From assembly GCF_001672815.1 (NCBI RefSeq), contig NZ_LZKK01000321.1:1-64000 (forward strand): DNA of 64,000 bases, given 5' to 3'. The translations under genes were made by a program, and so were the position numbers. The notes beneath the pieces are model-generated. The model was not told the origin of the DNA. It was given only the letters and a program-made list of their open reading frames with translations, and made no database searches. Origin of the DNA: Mycobacterium sp. E796. GTDB lineage: Bacteria; Actinomycetota; Actinomycetes; Mycobacteriales; Mycobacteriaceae. Position 1 is the stretch's first letter; each line of letters begins with the position of its first letter. Shown in pieces: positions 1-7,982 of the stretch.

Positions 1-77
1 ATCCGCTCGGCTTCGGCGGCCTGGTCGCGCAACTGGTCGGCCATGGCCACAACCTGATCAAGTACCCGCTCGCTCAT
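1..77 (-). CDS. N-terminal fragment of a gene running off the window, possibly an acyl-CoA dehydrogenase-type flavoprotein
   Basis: An ATG at 75-77 on the minus strand opens a frame of 25 codons that reaches the window edge without a stop. The peptide begins MSERVLDQVVAMADQLRDQA and continues with an Ala/Glu-rich helix. This amphipathic helical start resembles the first helix of acyl-CoA dehydrogenase or HsaA-like flavin monooxygenases, but 25 residues cannot prove it. It lies downstream of the SDR gene in the same direction, 160 bases away, with an inverted repeat in the gap. The family assignment is a guess; that a gene starts here is fairly safe. Confidence 0.5.
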   Translation of the reverse strand, partial: MSERVLDQVVAMADQLRDQAAEAER

Positions 78-137
78 TTCTTCGTCCTTACTCGTGAGGG
101 CATATTGAATGGTTTACCGCAGTCCAAGCGCCGACTC

Positions 138-159
138 TCCGCTGATCCCGATCAGCGGA
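138..159. promoter_or_regulatory. perfect 10-bp inverted repeat, possible operator
   Basis: TCCGCTGATC and GATCAGCGGA are exact reverse complements separated by CC. The repeat lies 61 bases upstream of the partial gene and 79 bases beyond the SDR stop. There is no T-run after it in the leftward direction, so an operator is more likely than a terminator. It matches neither the KstR nor the KstR2 consensus as I know them. Confidence 0.45.
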
Positions 160-237
160 CGAAATTGGGTCATAACTCGGCATAGGGGGTGTTGTCAACG
201 AAATGGCTACTTCGCCCTTCGAGCCCGACCGGCCCTC

Positions 238-1038
238 CTACACTTTCGCGAGCAGTCCGGCGTCGATCACGATCTGGGTCCCAGTGATGTAGCGCGCTTC
301 GTCGGAGGCCAAGAACACGACGGCGTTGCTGACATCGACGGGCTCGATCCACGGCACCGGTAGTAGGTGACGAGCCTTCAGCACCTCGGCGGCGTCCTCG
401 GCCGACGGATTGTCCAAGTCGGGCCGCAGCCGTCGAAACGTCGCTTCGTTGAGCACCATCGCGGTCGCGACCGCACCGGGGTGAACGGTGTTGACGCGAA
501 TGCCTCGGGGTCCCAGCTCGTTGGCGAGGGTGCGTGCCAGTCCTACCACGGCATGCTTGCTGGCCGTGTAGGCGGCGTTGTTCGCGGTGCCCCGAATTCC
601 GTTGGTGGAACTGACAATGACGACGGATCCGCCCCGCTCGCCGATGTGGGGAACACCCGCCTTGACGGTGTGCCAGACACCGGTGAGGTTGACATCCAGC
701 ACCTGCTGCCAGCTTTCGGGGCTGATCTCCCAAGCGGGGGCCCCCGCCGGGTGAATCCCCGCATTGGCGACAACGACGTCGATGCGACCGAGTTCGGCGA
801 CGGCGGCATCCACCGCGGCCGCCACCGCGCCGAAGTCGCCGACTTCAGCCGCGCCGGTCACGGCGCGCACCCCACGCGCGGCGACGGCGGCCGCGGTCTG
901 TTCGAGGTCGCCGGCCGCCTCGGGTGCATCCAGGGCGATGACGTCTGCGCCCGCCTCGGCAAAGCGCTCGCAGTGGCAACGTCCGCTCCCTCGGGCGGCC
1001 CCGGTCACCAGGGCCACGCGGCCGCGCAGGCCTGACAT
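238..1038 (-). CDS. mycofactocin-coupled SDR family oxidoreductase
   Basis: A 266-residue NAD-dependent short-chain dehydrogenase. The nucleotide-binding TGAARGSGR lies at about residues 12-20, NAG at 92-94, catalytic Ser at 143-144, and YTASK with Tyr157 and Lys161. The ending (LPVPWIEPVDVSNAVVFLASDEARYITG) in two parts, LPVPWIEP and SDEARYITG, together with its length matches the mycofactocin-dependent SDR subfamily, in which the cofactor is not exchanged but re-oxidised through mycofactocin. ATG 1038 is preferred over the in-frame TTG 1041: it overlaps the upstream TnpB-like stop by one base (TGATG), and GGAA lies upstream inside that ORF. The substrate, an alcohol or ketone, is unknown. 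Confidence 0.88.
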   Translation of the reverse strand: MSGLRGRVALVTGAARGSGRCHCERFAEAGADVIALDAPEAAGDLEQTAAAVAARGVRAVTGAAEVGDFGAVAAAVDAAVAELGRIDVVVANAGIHPAGAPAWEISPESWQQVLDVNLTGVWHTVKAGVPHIGERGGSVVIVSSTNGIRGTANNAAYTASKHAVVGLARTLANELGPRGIRVNTVHPGAVATAMVLNEATFRRLRPDLDNPSAEDAAEVLKARHLLPVPWIEPVDVSNAVVFLASDEARYITGTQIVIDAGLLAKV

Positions 1039-2741
1039 CAAGATTCCTTGACCAGCGAGAACCGTTCCTGATTACTGGGCACGAGTGGTCCTGTGCGGCC
1101 CGAACGGTGTTGGCCGCTGGCGGTGGGTGTTGTCCGGTGGACCGCCGCGCCTCGTCGTCGTTGTGGGCGTGGCGGTGAGCCAGAACTACGGCACCGTCGT
1201 GGTGTGGTGCCCGGCTGGTGGTCGGGCCTGGCCGGTGGTGTGCCCACACGCGTCCGCTGTCGGGTGCGGGGTCCTGCCGGCCGTCGCCTGATCGCCATGC
1301 CGAGGCCACGTCTGCCGATCGCGGCCGCCGCACCATGATGTGCGGTCACGGTGGCCGGATCGGAAGTCTGTTGTTGTAAGGGTTTTCGCCAGTGCTGGTT
1401 GCCCCACCGGCTGGTGTAGGCGGGGTCAACTCCGATGACCGCGATGCCGCGCTGGGCGGCCATGCCGATCAGCCGGTCCCGGAACCGTCGAGTGGGTATG
1501 CCCGCGATGGCGCGACGCCGTCGTTTACCGCGCTGGCCGCGGCCGAGGGTCTCGCGCCCGGTGGCCCGAGCGTCGGCGAAGTTCAGATTCTCCACCACAA
1601 TCGCCGTGCAGCCGCAGTCTTGCGCGTGATCGAGCAGCGCGGTGATCGCGGCCCTCACTCGCCCGTCGCGCCGGGATGCCACCAGTCCCGCGATGGCCAC
1701 CTGAATCGTGATTGGCTCTGCGACCGGGTTACCCGAGGCATCGAGCACACACGCGGCAAGGTGGCCGTCGTTAAGGTCCACGCCCAACACCCGACCCCGA
1801 CGGAGTTCCTCGAGCTCGGGGCCCGATCGGGGCCCAGTGGTCCACGACGCATCGAGATACCAGCGGCCGCGGGCTGGGTCGTAGTTGATGTCGTAACGCA
1901 CCGCGCGGCGCGCTACGACCCGACCAGCCCACTCATCACCGCGGTGGGAGAACCCGATTGGGGCTTCGATCACCACATGCGAGCCGAACTCATCGGCCAA
2001 GGCGGCTGGGGTTTTGATGCGCAGCCGACCCTCACTGTCGACGCGGATGGTCTCGTTGCCGCCGGCCTTGCCGGACTCCCCATCAGCAGTCAAAAACATC
2101 CGGCGCGCGTCCCAGGCCGCCCTCCACCCCTGTTCGGTGAGTTGCGCCTGATCTAAGTGGTTTCGCGTGCGCCACAGGCGTTTGCCTCCTACGGTGATCG
2201 GCGGGCGGCCCGCCGCCAGCGCAGCCTCGGCAGCGGCCAGCCGCCCCCGTAGCACCGCGAGCCGGCGGGTCTTAGTGAACCGCTCACCCGCGCTGCGATA
2301 CCCGCGCCGCCGCCGACCGTGCCGACGCGCCTCGTTGCCGTCGACGGGTTCAACTTCGCCCGGGCGCAGCGCGCAGCGGGCCCCGAGCACCCCGACCGCG
2401 GCCCGCAGATCGGCCACATAGGCGGCCAGCCCGCGCAGGCCCAACTGGTACTGGTCGTCGACGGCGCGGGTGATCGCTCCCGCCCACCGCGACGACGACA
2501 ACGCCGTCAGCGCCCGCTTGCGCTCAGCGCGCCACCCCGCGTGGGCCCGATTATCCAACCGGCCCAACTGCACCCGCCCCGCCAATTCGCTGCGATACAC
2601 CGAGCCGAGAAACTGCCCGATCGCGGTCAACTTCTGGGCCTCTTCAGCACTTGGATGTATCCGCGTATGGATCCGCACCCCCGCTGGCGGCGCAGCCGCC
2701 ACCGGATCAACGACCCGACGCAACCGCACACCTCTAGCCAT
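1038..2741 (-). CDS. TnpB-like RNA-guided endonuclease family protein (IS200/IS605/IS607-associated), no TnpA
   Basis: A protein of about 567 residues from ATG 2741, chosen because AGGA lies six bases before it; ATG 2747 is possible. RuvC-I is VLGVDLNDGHLA (Asp about 322) and RuvC-II is IVVENLNFADA (Glu about 384). GVDPAYTSRWG (Asp about 439) is followed by HHGAAAAIGRRGLG, where canonical TnpB has the RuvC-III Asp; here that place is His-Gly. No CxxC zinc-finger pairs are visible. The last roughly 80 residues are basic and low-complexity and run into the ribosome-binding region of the downstream SDR gene, so they may be read-through from the insertion junction. No transposase partner lies beside it. 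It could be a domesticated or inactive TnpB relative. Confidence 0.8.
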   Translation of the reverse strand: MARGVRLRRVVDPVAAAPPAGVRIHTRIHPSAEEAQKLTAIGQFLGSVYRSELAGRVQLGRLDNRAHAGWRAERKRALTALSSSRWAGAITRAVDDQYQLGLRGLAAYVADLRAAVGVLGARCALRPGEVEPVDGNEARRHGRRRRGYRSAGERFTKTRRLAVLRGRLAAAEAALAAGRPPITVGGKRLWRTRNHLDQAQLTEQGWRAAWDARRMFLTADGESGKAGGNETIRVDSEGRLRIKTPAALADEFGSHVVIEAPIGFSHRGDEWAGRVVARRAVRYDINYDPARGRWYLDASWTTGPRSGPELEELRRGRVLGVDLNDGHLAACVLDASGNPVAEPITIQVAIAGLVASRRDGRVRAAITALLDHAQDCGCTAIVVENLNFADARATGRETLGRGQRGKRRRRAIAGIPTRRFRDRLIGMAAQRGIAVIGVDPAYTSRWGNQHWRKPLQQQTSDPATVTAHHGAAAAIGRRGLGMAIRRRPAGPRTRQRTRVGTPPARPDHQPGTTPRRCRSSGSPPRPQRRRGAAVHRTTPTASGQHRSGRTGPLVPSNQERFSLVKES

Positions 2742-2786
2742 ACACATATCCTGGCAGCCACCACCGACAACGCCGCTCAACAGCAC

Positions 2787-2819
2787 CACTCACTTCCGCG
2801 CGGTATCACTCACTTCCGC
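2787..2819. repeat. 13-bp exact direct repeat between the TnpB-like gene and the BVMO stop
   Basis: CACTCACTTCCGC occurs at 2787-2799 and again at 2807-2819, a period of 20 bases. The second copy ends exactly where the BVMO stop codon begins (2820-2822, read leftward). The repeat may mark the outer end of the TnpB-carrying insertion or be a regulatory pair in front of the TnpB-like gene. Confidence 0.5.
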
Positions 2820-4445
2820 TCACAAATCCGCAAGCACCGAGAACCCCTTGTAGCCGGCCTCCGCGACCTCGGTGCAGATGTCGAGATAGACACCGAACCC
2901 GCCGATGAAGAGCATGAACACGCGCGGCTTCCCGGGGACGTTCGCGCCGAGATACCACGAATTGGCCTTGGTAAACAGGGTGGCATCGGCCCGGCGGGCA
3001 CACTCGGCGACCCAGTCATCGACGGCGTCCGGGGTCGCCTCGATCGCGGCGTAGCCGTGGGCGTCCAGATAAACGATGCAGTCGGCGATCCAGTTCACGT
3101 GCGCCTCGGCGTGCAGCACCATGTTGGCCAGCACCGCGGGAGCGCCCGGGCCACACACCACGAACAGGTTGGGGAACCCGTCGACGCCCAAGCCGAGGTA
3201 GGTACGTGGCCCGTCGCACCAGTGGTCTCGGAGCCGCCGGCCGGCCCGGCCAACGATGTCGATCTTGGCCAGCGCGCCGGTCATCGCGTCGAAGCCGGTC
3301 GCGAGCACGATGATGTCGACGTCGTAGTGGGCGTCGGTGGTGTCGATCCCGGTCGGGGTGATCGACTCGATCGGTGTGTTGCGCACGCTGACCAGCTTCA
3401 CGTTGGGCCGGTTGAACGTTTGAAAGTAGTTGGTGTCGGTGCAGATTCGCTTGGTACCGATCGGGTGGTCGGTGGGGATGAGTAGCTCGGCCACGGACGG
3501 GTCGTCGATGACGGCACGGACCTTCTCTTCGTAGAACTTGCGGGCCTCGTCGTTGGCGACCGGGTCGATCATCTGGTCCGTGAAGGTCTTTGAGAAAAGC
3601 ACCCCGCCAAGGTCCCAGCGCTTCTCGAATGCCGCGCGGCGTTCCTCTGGAGTGGCCTCCATCGTCAGCTTGGGATGCGCCACGTGGGGCGAACCGCCGG
3701 AACTGCGCCATGAGGCCCGTCGCCGTTGCGCGTAATTGGCCTTCACCTCGGCGCGGTCGGCATCGGTGAGCGGGCGGTTGCCGGCCGGCACACTGTAATT
3801 CGGCGTGCGCTGGAAGACATAAAGCTGGGACGCGGCTTGGGCGATGATCGGAATCGACTGGATGCCGGACGATCCCGTGCCGATGACAGCCACCCGCTTG
3901 CCGGTGAAGTCCACGGGCTCGTGCGGCCACGATGCGGTGTGGTAGACCTCTCCGGCGAAGCCTTCCAATCCGGGGAATGGGGGAGTCATCGCCGCGGAGA
4001 GGGGACCGGTCGCCATTAGGCAGAACCGCGCACCGACCTGTTCGCCAGTGTCGGTGGTCACCGTCCAGCGCATGCTCTGCTCGTCGAATACCGCCGACGT
4101 CACACGCGCGTTCAAGGTCACGTGGCGGCGCAGGTCCAGTCGGTCGGCGACCCAGTTGATGTAAGCCAGGATTTCGGCCTGGGTTGCGTACTTCTCCGAC
4201 CAGTCCCATTCCTGCTGCAGTTCGTCGGAAAACGAATAGCAATAGTCCACGCTCTCAACGTCGCATCGGGCACCCGGATATCGGTTGAAGTACCAGGTAC
4301 CGCCAATGTCGGGTCCGCTCTCGAACACCCGAACGCTCAGCCCGTCCGACCGCAGCTTGTGCACCGCGTAGAGGCCCGCGAAGCCCGCACCGACGACAAC
4401 GGCATCTACTTCCGGGGCTACCCGCCGATCACTCCGAACGCTCAC
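2820..4445 (-). CDS. flavin-containing Baeyer-Villiger monooxygenase
   Basis: A 541-residue NADPH- and FAD-dependent monooxygenase inserting oxygen next to a ketone. The FAD Rossmann motif GAGFAG is at 19-24. The BVMO fingerprint FAGEVYHTASWP at 163-174 keeps its His, and the NADPH Rossmann motif GTGSSG is at 189-194. The conserved GGTWYFNRYPGARCD lies between, as in cyclohexanone/steroid-type BVMOs. Length is normal. It is divergent from the ferredoxin gene 131 bases away, and its product would follow naturally from ketones made by the nearby SDRs. A second, diverged BVMO is encoded at 35.6 kb. Confidence 0.92.
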   Translation of the reverse strand: MSVRSDRRVAPEVDAVVVGAGFAGLYAVHKLRSDGLSVRVFESGPDIGGTWYFNRYPGARCDVESVDYCYSFSDELQQEWDWSEKYATQAEILAYINWVADRLDLRRHVTLNARVTSAVFDEQSMRWTVTTDTGEQVGARFCLMATGPLSAAMTPPFPGLEGFAGEVYHTASWPHEPVDFTGKRVAVIGTGSSGIQSIPIIAQAASQLYVFQRTPNYSVPAGNRPLTDADRAEVKANYAQRRRASWRSSGGSPHVAHPKLTMEATPEERRAAFEKRWDLGGVLFSKTFTDQMIDPVANDEARKFYEEKVRAVIDDPSVAELLIPTDHPIGTKRICTDTNYFQTFNRPNVKLVSVRNTPIESITPTGIDTTDAHYDVDIIVLATGFDAMTGALAKIDIVGRAGRRLRDHWCDGPRTYLGLGVDGFPNLFVVCGPGAPAVLANMVLHAEAHVNWIADCIVYLDAHGYAAIEATPDAVDDWVAECARRADATLFTKANSWYLGANVPGKPRVFMLFIGGFGVYLDICTEVAEAGYKGFSVLADL

Positions 4446-4576
4446 AAGTGCCTACGGTAGGCCGTGGCGGGCGCATTTCAGGGGCGGCGTCCCGGTGACC
4501 GGACGCCGGGACAGCGGCCTCCCGGCCACCGGAATCCAGCCGTCGCCGCGGCCGGCCGCCTCGTAAGAATTGCGAT

Positions 4577-4894
4577 ATGCCAGAAGTTGGAAGGCGTGAC
4601 ATCGCCGTGCACGCCGAGGCTCAGGCCGCCACCGTCGAGGTCGACTTGGACGGCGAGGTCCATCGGCTGCGGTGGCCGCGTGACAAATCCCTCGTGGACA
4701 CGATGCTCGACGCGCGACTCGACGTGCCACATTCGTGCCGCGAGGGCCACTGCGGCTCGTGCGTGGCCACCCTGGTGTCGGGGGAGGTGGACATGGTCGG
4801 TGGCGACGTTCTCGGACCCCAGGACCGTGCCGAAGGCTTGATCCTTTGCTGCCAGGCTCGCCCACTCAGTGACCACGTCCACGTCGAGTTCTAG
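4577..4894 (+). CDS. plant-type 2Fe-2S ferredoxin
   Basis: A 105-residue electron carrier. The cluster ligands follow the C-x4-C-x2-C-x29-C rule: Cys54, Cys59 and Cys62 in SCREGHCGSC, then Cys92 in LILCCQARP. This is the 2Fe-2S pattern of chloroplast ferredoxins and of the C-terminal domains of oxygenase reductases. It starts a rightward run with the SDR six bases downstream. A ferredoxin paired with an SDR suggests electron delivery to an oxygenase, possibly a P450 or ring hydroxylase encoded elsewhere. Confidence 0.9.
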   Translation: MPEVGRRDIAVHAEAQAATVEVDLDGEVHRLRWPRDKSLVDTMLDARLDVPHSCREGHCGSCVATLVSGEVDMVGGDVLGPQDRAEGLILCCQARPLSDHVHVEF

Positions 4895-4900
4895 CACCGC

Positions 4901-5734
4901 ATGAGCAAGCGTCTGGCGGGCAAGGTCGCGCTGATCACCGGGGCGGCGCGGGGGATCGGGCGCGCCCAGGCGGTGCGCTTCGCGCAGGAGGGCGCCGACA
5001 TCGTGGCGCTCGACGTGTGCGGGCCGATCGACACCGTGGTGGTCCCGCACAGCACGGTCTCCGACCTCGACGAGACGGCTGCGCTGGTCTCGGAGATCGG
5101 TCAGCGGGTGCACACCGGGACGGTCGACGTGCGGGACCTCGCGGGGGTCCAAGCCGCCACCGACCGCGGCGTGCAGCAGTTCGGCGGATTGGACGTGGTG
5201 TGCGCGACCGCCGGAATCACGTCGCGCGGCATGGCGTTCGAGCTGGACGAGAAAGCCTGGCGCACCATGCTGGACGTCAACCTCACCGGTGTGTGGCACA
5301 CGTGCCGGGCCGGTGCGCCGCACCTGATTGCGCGCGGCGCCGGCGCGATGATCCTTACCAATTCCATTGCCGGATTGCGCGGTCTCGTCGGTGTAGCGCA
5401 CTACACGGCGGCCAAGCACGGCGTGGTCGGCCTGATGCAAAGCATGGCTAAAGAGCTTGCGCCGCACAATATCCGGGTGAACTGCGTGCACCCCACCAAC
5501 GTCGACACCCCGCTGATCCAGAACGACGCGGTGCGCGGCGCCTTTCGCCCCGACTTGGACCGGCCGCCGACGCGTGCCGAGTTCGCCGAGGCGGCGCGGA
5601 ACATGAACATGCTTCCGGTTCCGTGGATCGATCCGATCGACGTGGCGAACGCCGCGTTGTTCTTGGCATCCGACGAGGCGCGCTACATCACCTCGGTGAC
5701 CTTGCCGGTGGACGCCGGCGCCACCCAACGGTAG
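4901..5734 (+). CDS. mycofactocin-coupled SDR family oxidoreductase
   Basis: A 277-residue short-chain dehydrogenase. TGAARGIGR is at 13-21, then the extended loop IDTVVVPHSTVSDLDETAAL typical of mycofactocin-coupled SDRs, Ser155, Tyr168 and Lys172 (YTAAK), and the shared ending MLPVPWIDPIDVANAALF. The usual NAG is changed to TAG. It is paralogous to the SDR at 0.2-1.0 kb. It follows the ferredoxin by six bases, so the two are probably co-transcribed. Substrate unknown; the partner redox cofactor is inferred from the family. Confidence 0.9.
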   Translation: MSKRLAGKVALITGAARGIGRAQAVRFAQEGADIVALDVCGPIDTVVVPHSTVSDLDETAALVSEIGQRVHTGTVDVRDLAGVQAATDRGVQQFGGLDVVCATAGITSRGMAFELDEKAWRTMLDVNLTGVWHTCRAGAPHLIARGAGAMILTNSIAGLRGLVGVAHYTAAKHGVVGLMQSMAKELAPHNIRVNCVHPTNVDTPLIQNDAVRGAFRPDLDRPPTRAEFAEAARNMNMLPVPWIDPIDVANAALFLASDEARYITSVTLPVDAGATQR

Positions 5735-5742
5735 GGGTGAGC

Positions 5743-5793
5743 ATGACGGACATCAGTAAATACGGCCCGCGGGCGGTGATTGCCGGCCGATGA
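5743..5793 (+). pseudogene. 5' stub (16 codons) of another SDR gene
   Basis: Nine bases after the SDR stop, ATG opens MTDISKYGPRAVIAGR and then stops. The peptide matches the usual start of a mycobacterial SDR group (xTDISKYGPWAVIAGGSEG...), and breaks off exactly where the glycine-rich cofactor loop should follow. GAGCATG gives it a plausible start context. The next gene's ribosome-binding site begins at once, so I read this as the remnant of a deleted SDR gene. The family recognition is from memory and the match is short. Confidence 0.5.
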
Positions 5794-5815
5794 AGGAGGA
5801 GGAAGGAATCGGGTC

Positions 5816-6319
5816 ATGACCGACATCGACGATCTTGCGGCACGGCTTCGCCAGCTCGAGGACGAACGCGAAATCTCCCGGCTGATCGCGTCGTACGGTC
5901 CGGCCGTAGATGCCGGGGACGCCGCGGCGGCGGCGCGACTCTGGGCGACCCATGGCACCTACGACGTTGAAGGCTGGCAAATGGACAGCCAGGACGACGT
6001 TCATGCGATGGTGACTTCTGCGTCCCATCAGAATCTGGTCGCCAATGGCTGCTGTCACTTCATCGGGCCGAGCGTCGTGACGGTGACCGAAGATTCGGCG
6101 GTGGCGGTCGCCGAATCGCTGGTGCTGGTCCGAGATGGTGCGAGCTATCGCGTATGGCGCTCGACGGCAAACCATTTCGAGCTGCAGCGCACGGTGGGGA
6201 GCTGGCGCATTACTAAACGCACCAGTCGCGTCCTCAATGGCGATCCAGGGGCGCGCGCCTTGCTGACGGCTGGGCTGAAGGGCGCGGCGGCGCCGGTGTT
6301 GGGCGCGGAGCCGAAGTGA
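5816..6319 (+). CDS. SnoaL/NTF2-like (nuclear transport factor 2 fold) protein
   Basis: A 167-residue protein beginning MTDIDDLAARLRQLEDEREI. An N-terminal helix with the REISRLIASYGPAVDAGDAAAAARLW pattern (in part, REISRLIASY) opens the alpha+beta-barrel fold found in SnoaL, steroid isomerases and limonene-epoxide hydrolases. The start was chosen at ATG 5816 because AAGGAGGAGG lies upstream; an in-frame TTG at 5780 would put the Shine-Dalgarno inside the gene. It closes the ferredoxin-SDR run. An isomerase, hydratase or binding role is possible; no catalytic residue can be assigned. Confidence 0.8.
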   Translation: MTDIDDLAARLRQLEDEREISRLIASYGPAVDAGDAAAAARLWATHGTYDVEGWQMDSQDDVHAMVTSASHQNLVANGCCHFIGPSVVTVTEDSAVAVAESLVLVRDGASYRVWRSTANHFELQRTVGSWRITKRTSRVLNGDPGARALLTAGLKGAAAPVLGAEPK

Positions 6320-6495
6320 GGGGTAGTCCGGTGGTGTTCTTTTCGTTTGTTCATCCCGCCGTGATCCGACAGGCTCGAAGCGCGCGCGATAGCGTCGAAC
6401 GGGCCTGCGTGTGCTCAGGTCGAGTAGTTGCGGTCGCGTGAAACCGGCACACGACACGCGATCCCGGCAGGTCCGGCTGATTCAAGGGGTGGCCA

Positions 6496-7086
6496 GTGGT
6501 GGCTCATGACAAGGGCGACAGTATGCCGGTGGGATACGAGGCGCTGACCGCATCCGTGCGCCGGCTCATCGATGCCACGATCCGCACCGAAGCGGACGCC
6601 GCCGTCGTAGCGGCGGCCAAAGCCCACATCGACTGCGCGGTAGGAGAGTTGAGCGCAGCCCTGATGCCGGGCTCGTTCGGTCTACGCGAAGCCGCCGACG
6701 GACAATCCGTGGTGTCCGGGAACGTCGCGATCGGGGTACGCAATCCCGTCGCGCCGCCCCTGGTGATACACCACGACGATGAAGGCGAAGTGTGGACTGA
6801 GGTCACGCTCGGTGCCGCTTACGAGGGTCCACCCGGCCATGTCCACGGAGGCGTGTGCGCGCTAATTCTTGACCACGTCCTCGGCGCAACCGCGCACCGG
6901 CCAGGACGTCCGGCGTACACCGGCACACTCACCTTGCGTTATGTGCGGGGAACGCCCTTGGGTTTTTTACGTGCGAGAGCGCGCGTTGATCGCATCGATG
7001 GCGCGAAGACCTTCGCGGTGGGTTACATCGCCGACGGTGAGGGAACTACCGTCACTGCTGAGGGCGTGTTCATCACCCCACGATGA
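6496..7086 (+). CDS. PaaI family acyl-CoA thioesterase (hotdog fold)
   Basis: A 196-residue hotdog protein. GPPGHVHGGVCALILDHVLG, about residues 115-134, is the family core, in which the segment after the HGG loop packs on the long hotdog helix. The following strand TLRYVRGTPLG is typical of PaaI-like thioesterases of mycobacteria. The GTG start has AAGGGG nine bases upstream; ATG 6523 is an alternative. It would hydrolyse acyl- or aryl-CoA esters in the cytosol. It stands alone, convergent with the TetR gene. Confidence 0.85.
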   Translation: MVAHDKGDSMPVGYEALTASVRRLIDATIRTEADAAVVAAAKAHIDCAVGELSAALMPGSFGLREAADGQSVVSGNVAIGVRNPVAPPLVIHHDDEGEVWTEVTLGAAYEGPPGHVHGGVCALILDHVLGATAHRPGRPAYTGTLTLRYVRGTPLGFLRARARVDRIDGAKTFAVGYIADGEGTTVTAEGVFITPR

Positions 7087-7358
7087 CGGGCCGGCGAGGT
7101 TGTGCGACAACGACATCGATCGGCTAGCGGTGACGGAATAATCGGCTCGCGGCTCACCGATGAGAAACGGTCTCCCCGCCACCTGTTGACGCTGCCATGG
7201 CCTTGGCGGTCATGCCGCCGAGCGAGCCAATCCCGACCTCGGCGTTGTGCCGATGCGCGAAGTGGTGGCCAAAGACGGAGTCCACACCATTGCGTAGTCC
7301 CATGTGATCCTCGCAACCTTCGGCCGCCGGAATCTGCTGAGCGTCCCAGTGCTCGTGT

Positions 7359-7973
7359 TCACGTGCCGAAGTTTTCGAGGGCGGGATGGTCGATGCCAAT
7401 GCCGAGTGTGCCACCGATGAGTTCGCGGAGCGCCTGAGCATAGGTAGCCGCGGCGTCGGGGTCAACTCGGTACGTGCTGCGGTATGGGTTACGGGTGATC
7501 GAGGTCAGTGCATCGAGCAGCAGTTCAGCGGTCTGTCGAGGATTGCTCACGGGGAAGCGGGCTGTTACGCGTGTCAACGGCGGGGCCAGGGTGCGGATTA
7601 CGTCCTCGCTGAACGTCCGAGCGGGTACGTCGTTGCCGATGATCACGGAAAGGACAGGGATGAAATCCGCGTGGCGGCGCCGGAGTTCGCGCATGCCGCG
7701 GAAGATCTCTACTAACTGCTCGGTCGGTGAGATATTCAGGACCGCCGCAGCCTCGATGACGGTGGCGGCTTCATCCAGGATGGCGGTTATCGCTTGGCGG
7801 AGGACGTCGTCTTTGGACTGGAAGTAATGGTAGAAGCCGCCTTTGGACATTCCCGTCGCTTCGAGCAAGTCCGAGACGGTGGTTTTGGGGTAACCCTGCT
7901 GGATAAAGACCTGCTGGGCCGCTGCTACGAGTTCCTTTCGGCGGGCATCGTGATGTGTTGCGGGCCGCGCCAT
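7359..7973 (-). CDS. TetR/AcrR family transcriptional regulator
   Basis: A 204-residue repressor. The N-terminal helix-turn-helix TTVSDLLEATGMSKGGFYHY lies at about 31-50, followed by the FQSKDDVL motif of the family; the rest is the ligand-binding helical domain. It lies nine bases downstream of the amidohydrolase gene in the same direction, so the two form a unit. The palindrome at 9949-9970, between this unit and the divergent amidohydrolase, is a reasonable operator candidate. The inducer is unknown. Confidence 0.92.
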   Translation of the reverse strand: MARPATHHDARRKELVAAAQQVFIQQGYPKTTVSDLLEATGMSKGGFYHYFQSKDDVLRQAITAILDEAATVIEAAAVLNISPTEQLVEIFRGMRELRRRHADFIPVLSVIIGNDVPARTFSEDVIRTLAPPLTRVTARFPVSNPRQTAELLLDALTSITRNPYRSTYRVDPDAAATYAQALRELIGGTLGIGIDHPALENFGT

Positions 7974-7982
7974 CCGTTGAGT

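Noticed and set aside
845-1336. Alternative minus-strand frame at the TnpB 3' end, containing NTVRAAQDHSCPV
   Set aside because: It could be the true TnpB C-terminus after a frameshift, but I could not establish this by eye; the uninterrupted frame was kept.
4491-4514. GTCCCGG/CCGGGAC inverted repeat between the BVMO and ferredoxin genes
   Set aside because: Seven GC-only pairs around a 10-base loop are expected by chance in this composition.
7154-7345. Minus-strand frame with VGIGSLGGMTAKAMAAS in the gap after the TetR gene
   Set aside because: It has a protein-like look and may be a gene remnant, but I could not link it to any family and it has no start signal.
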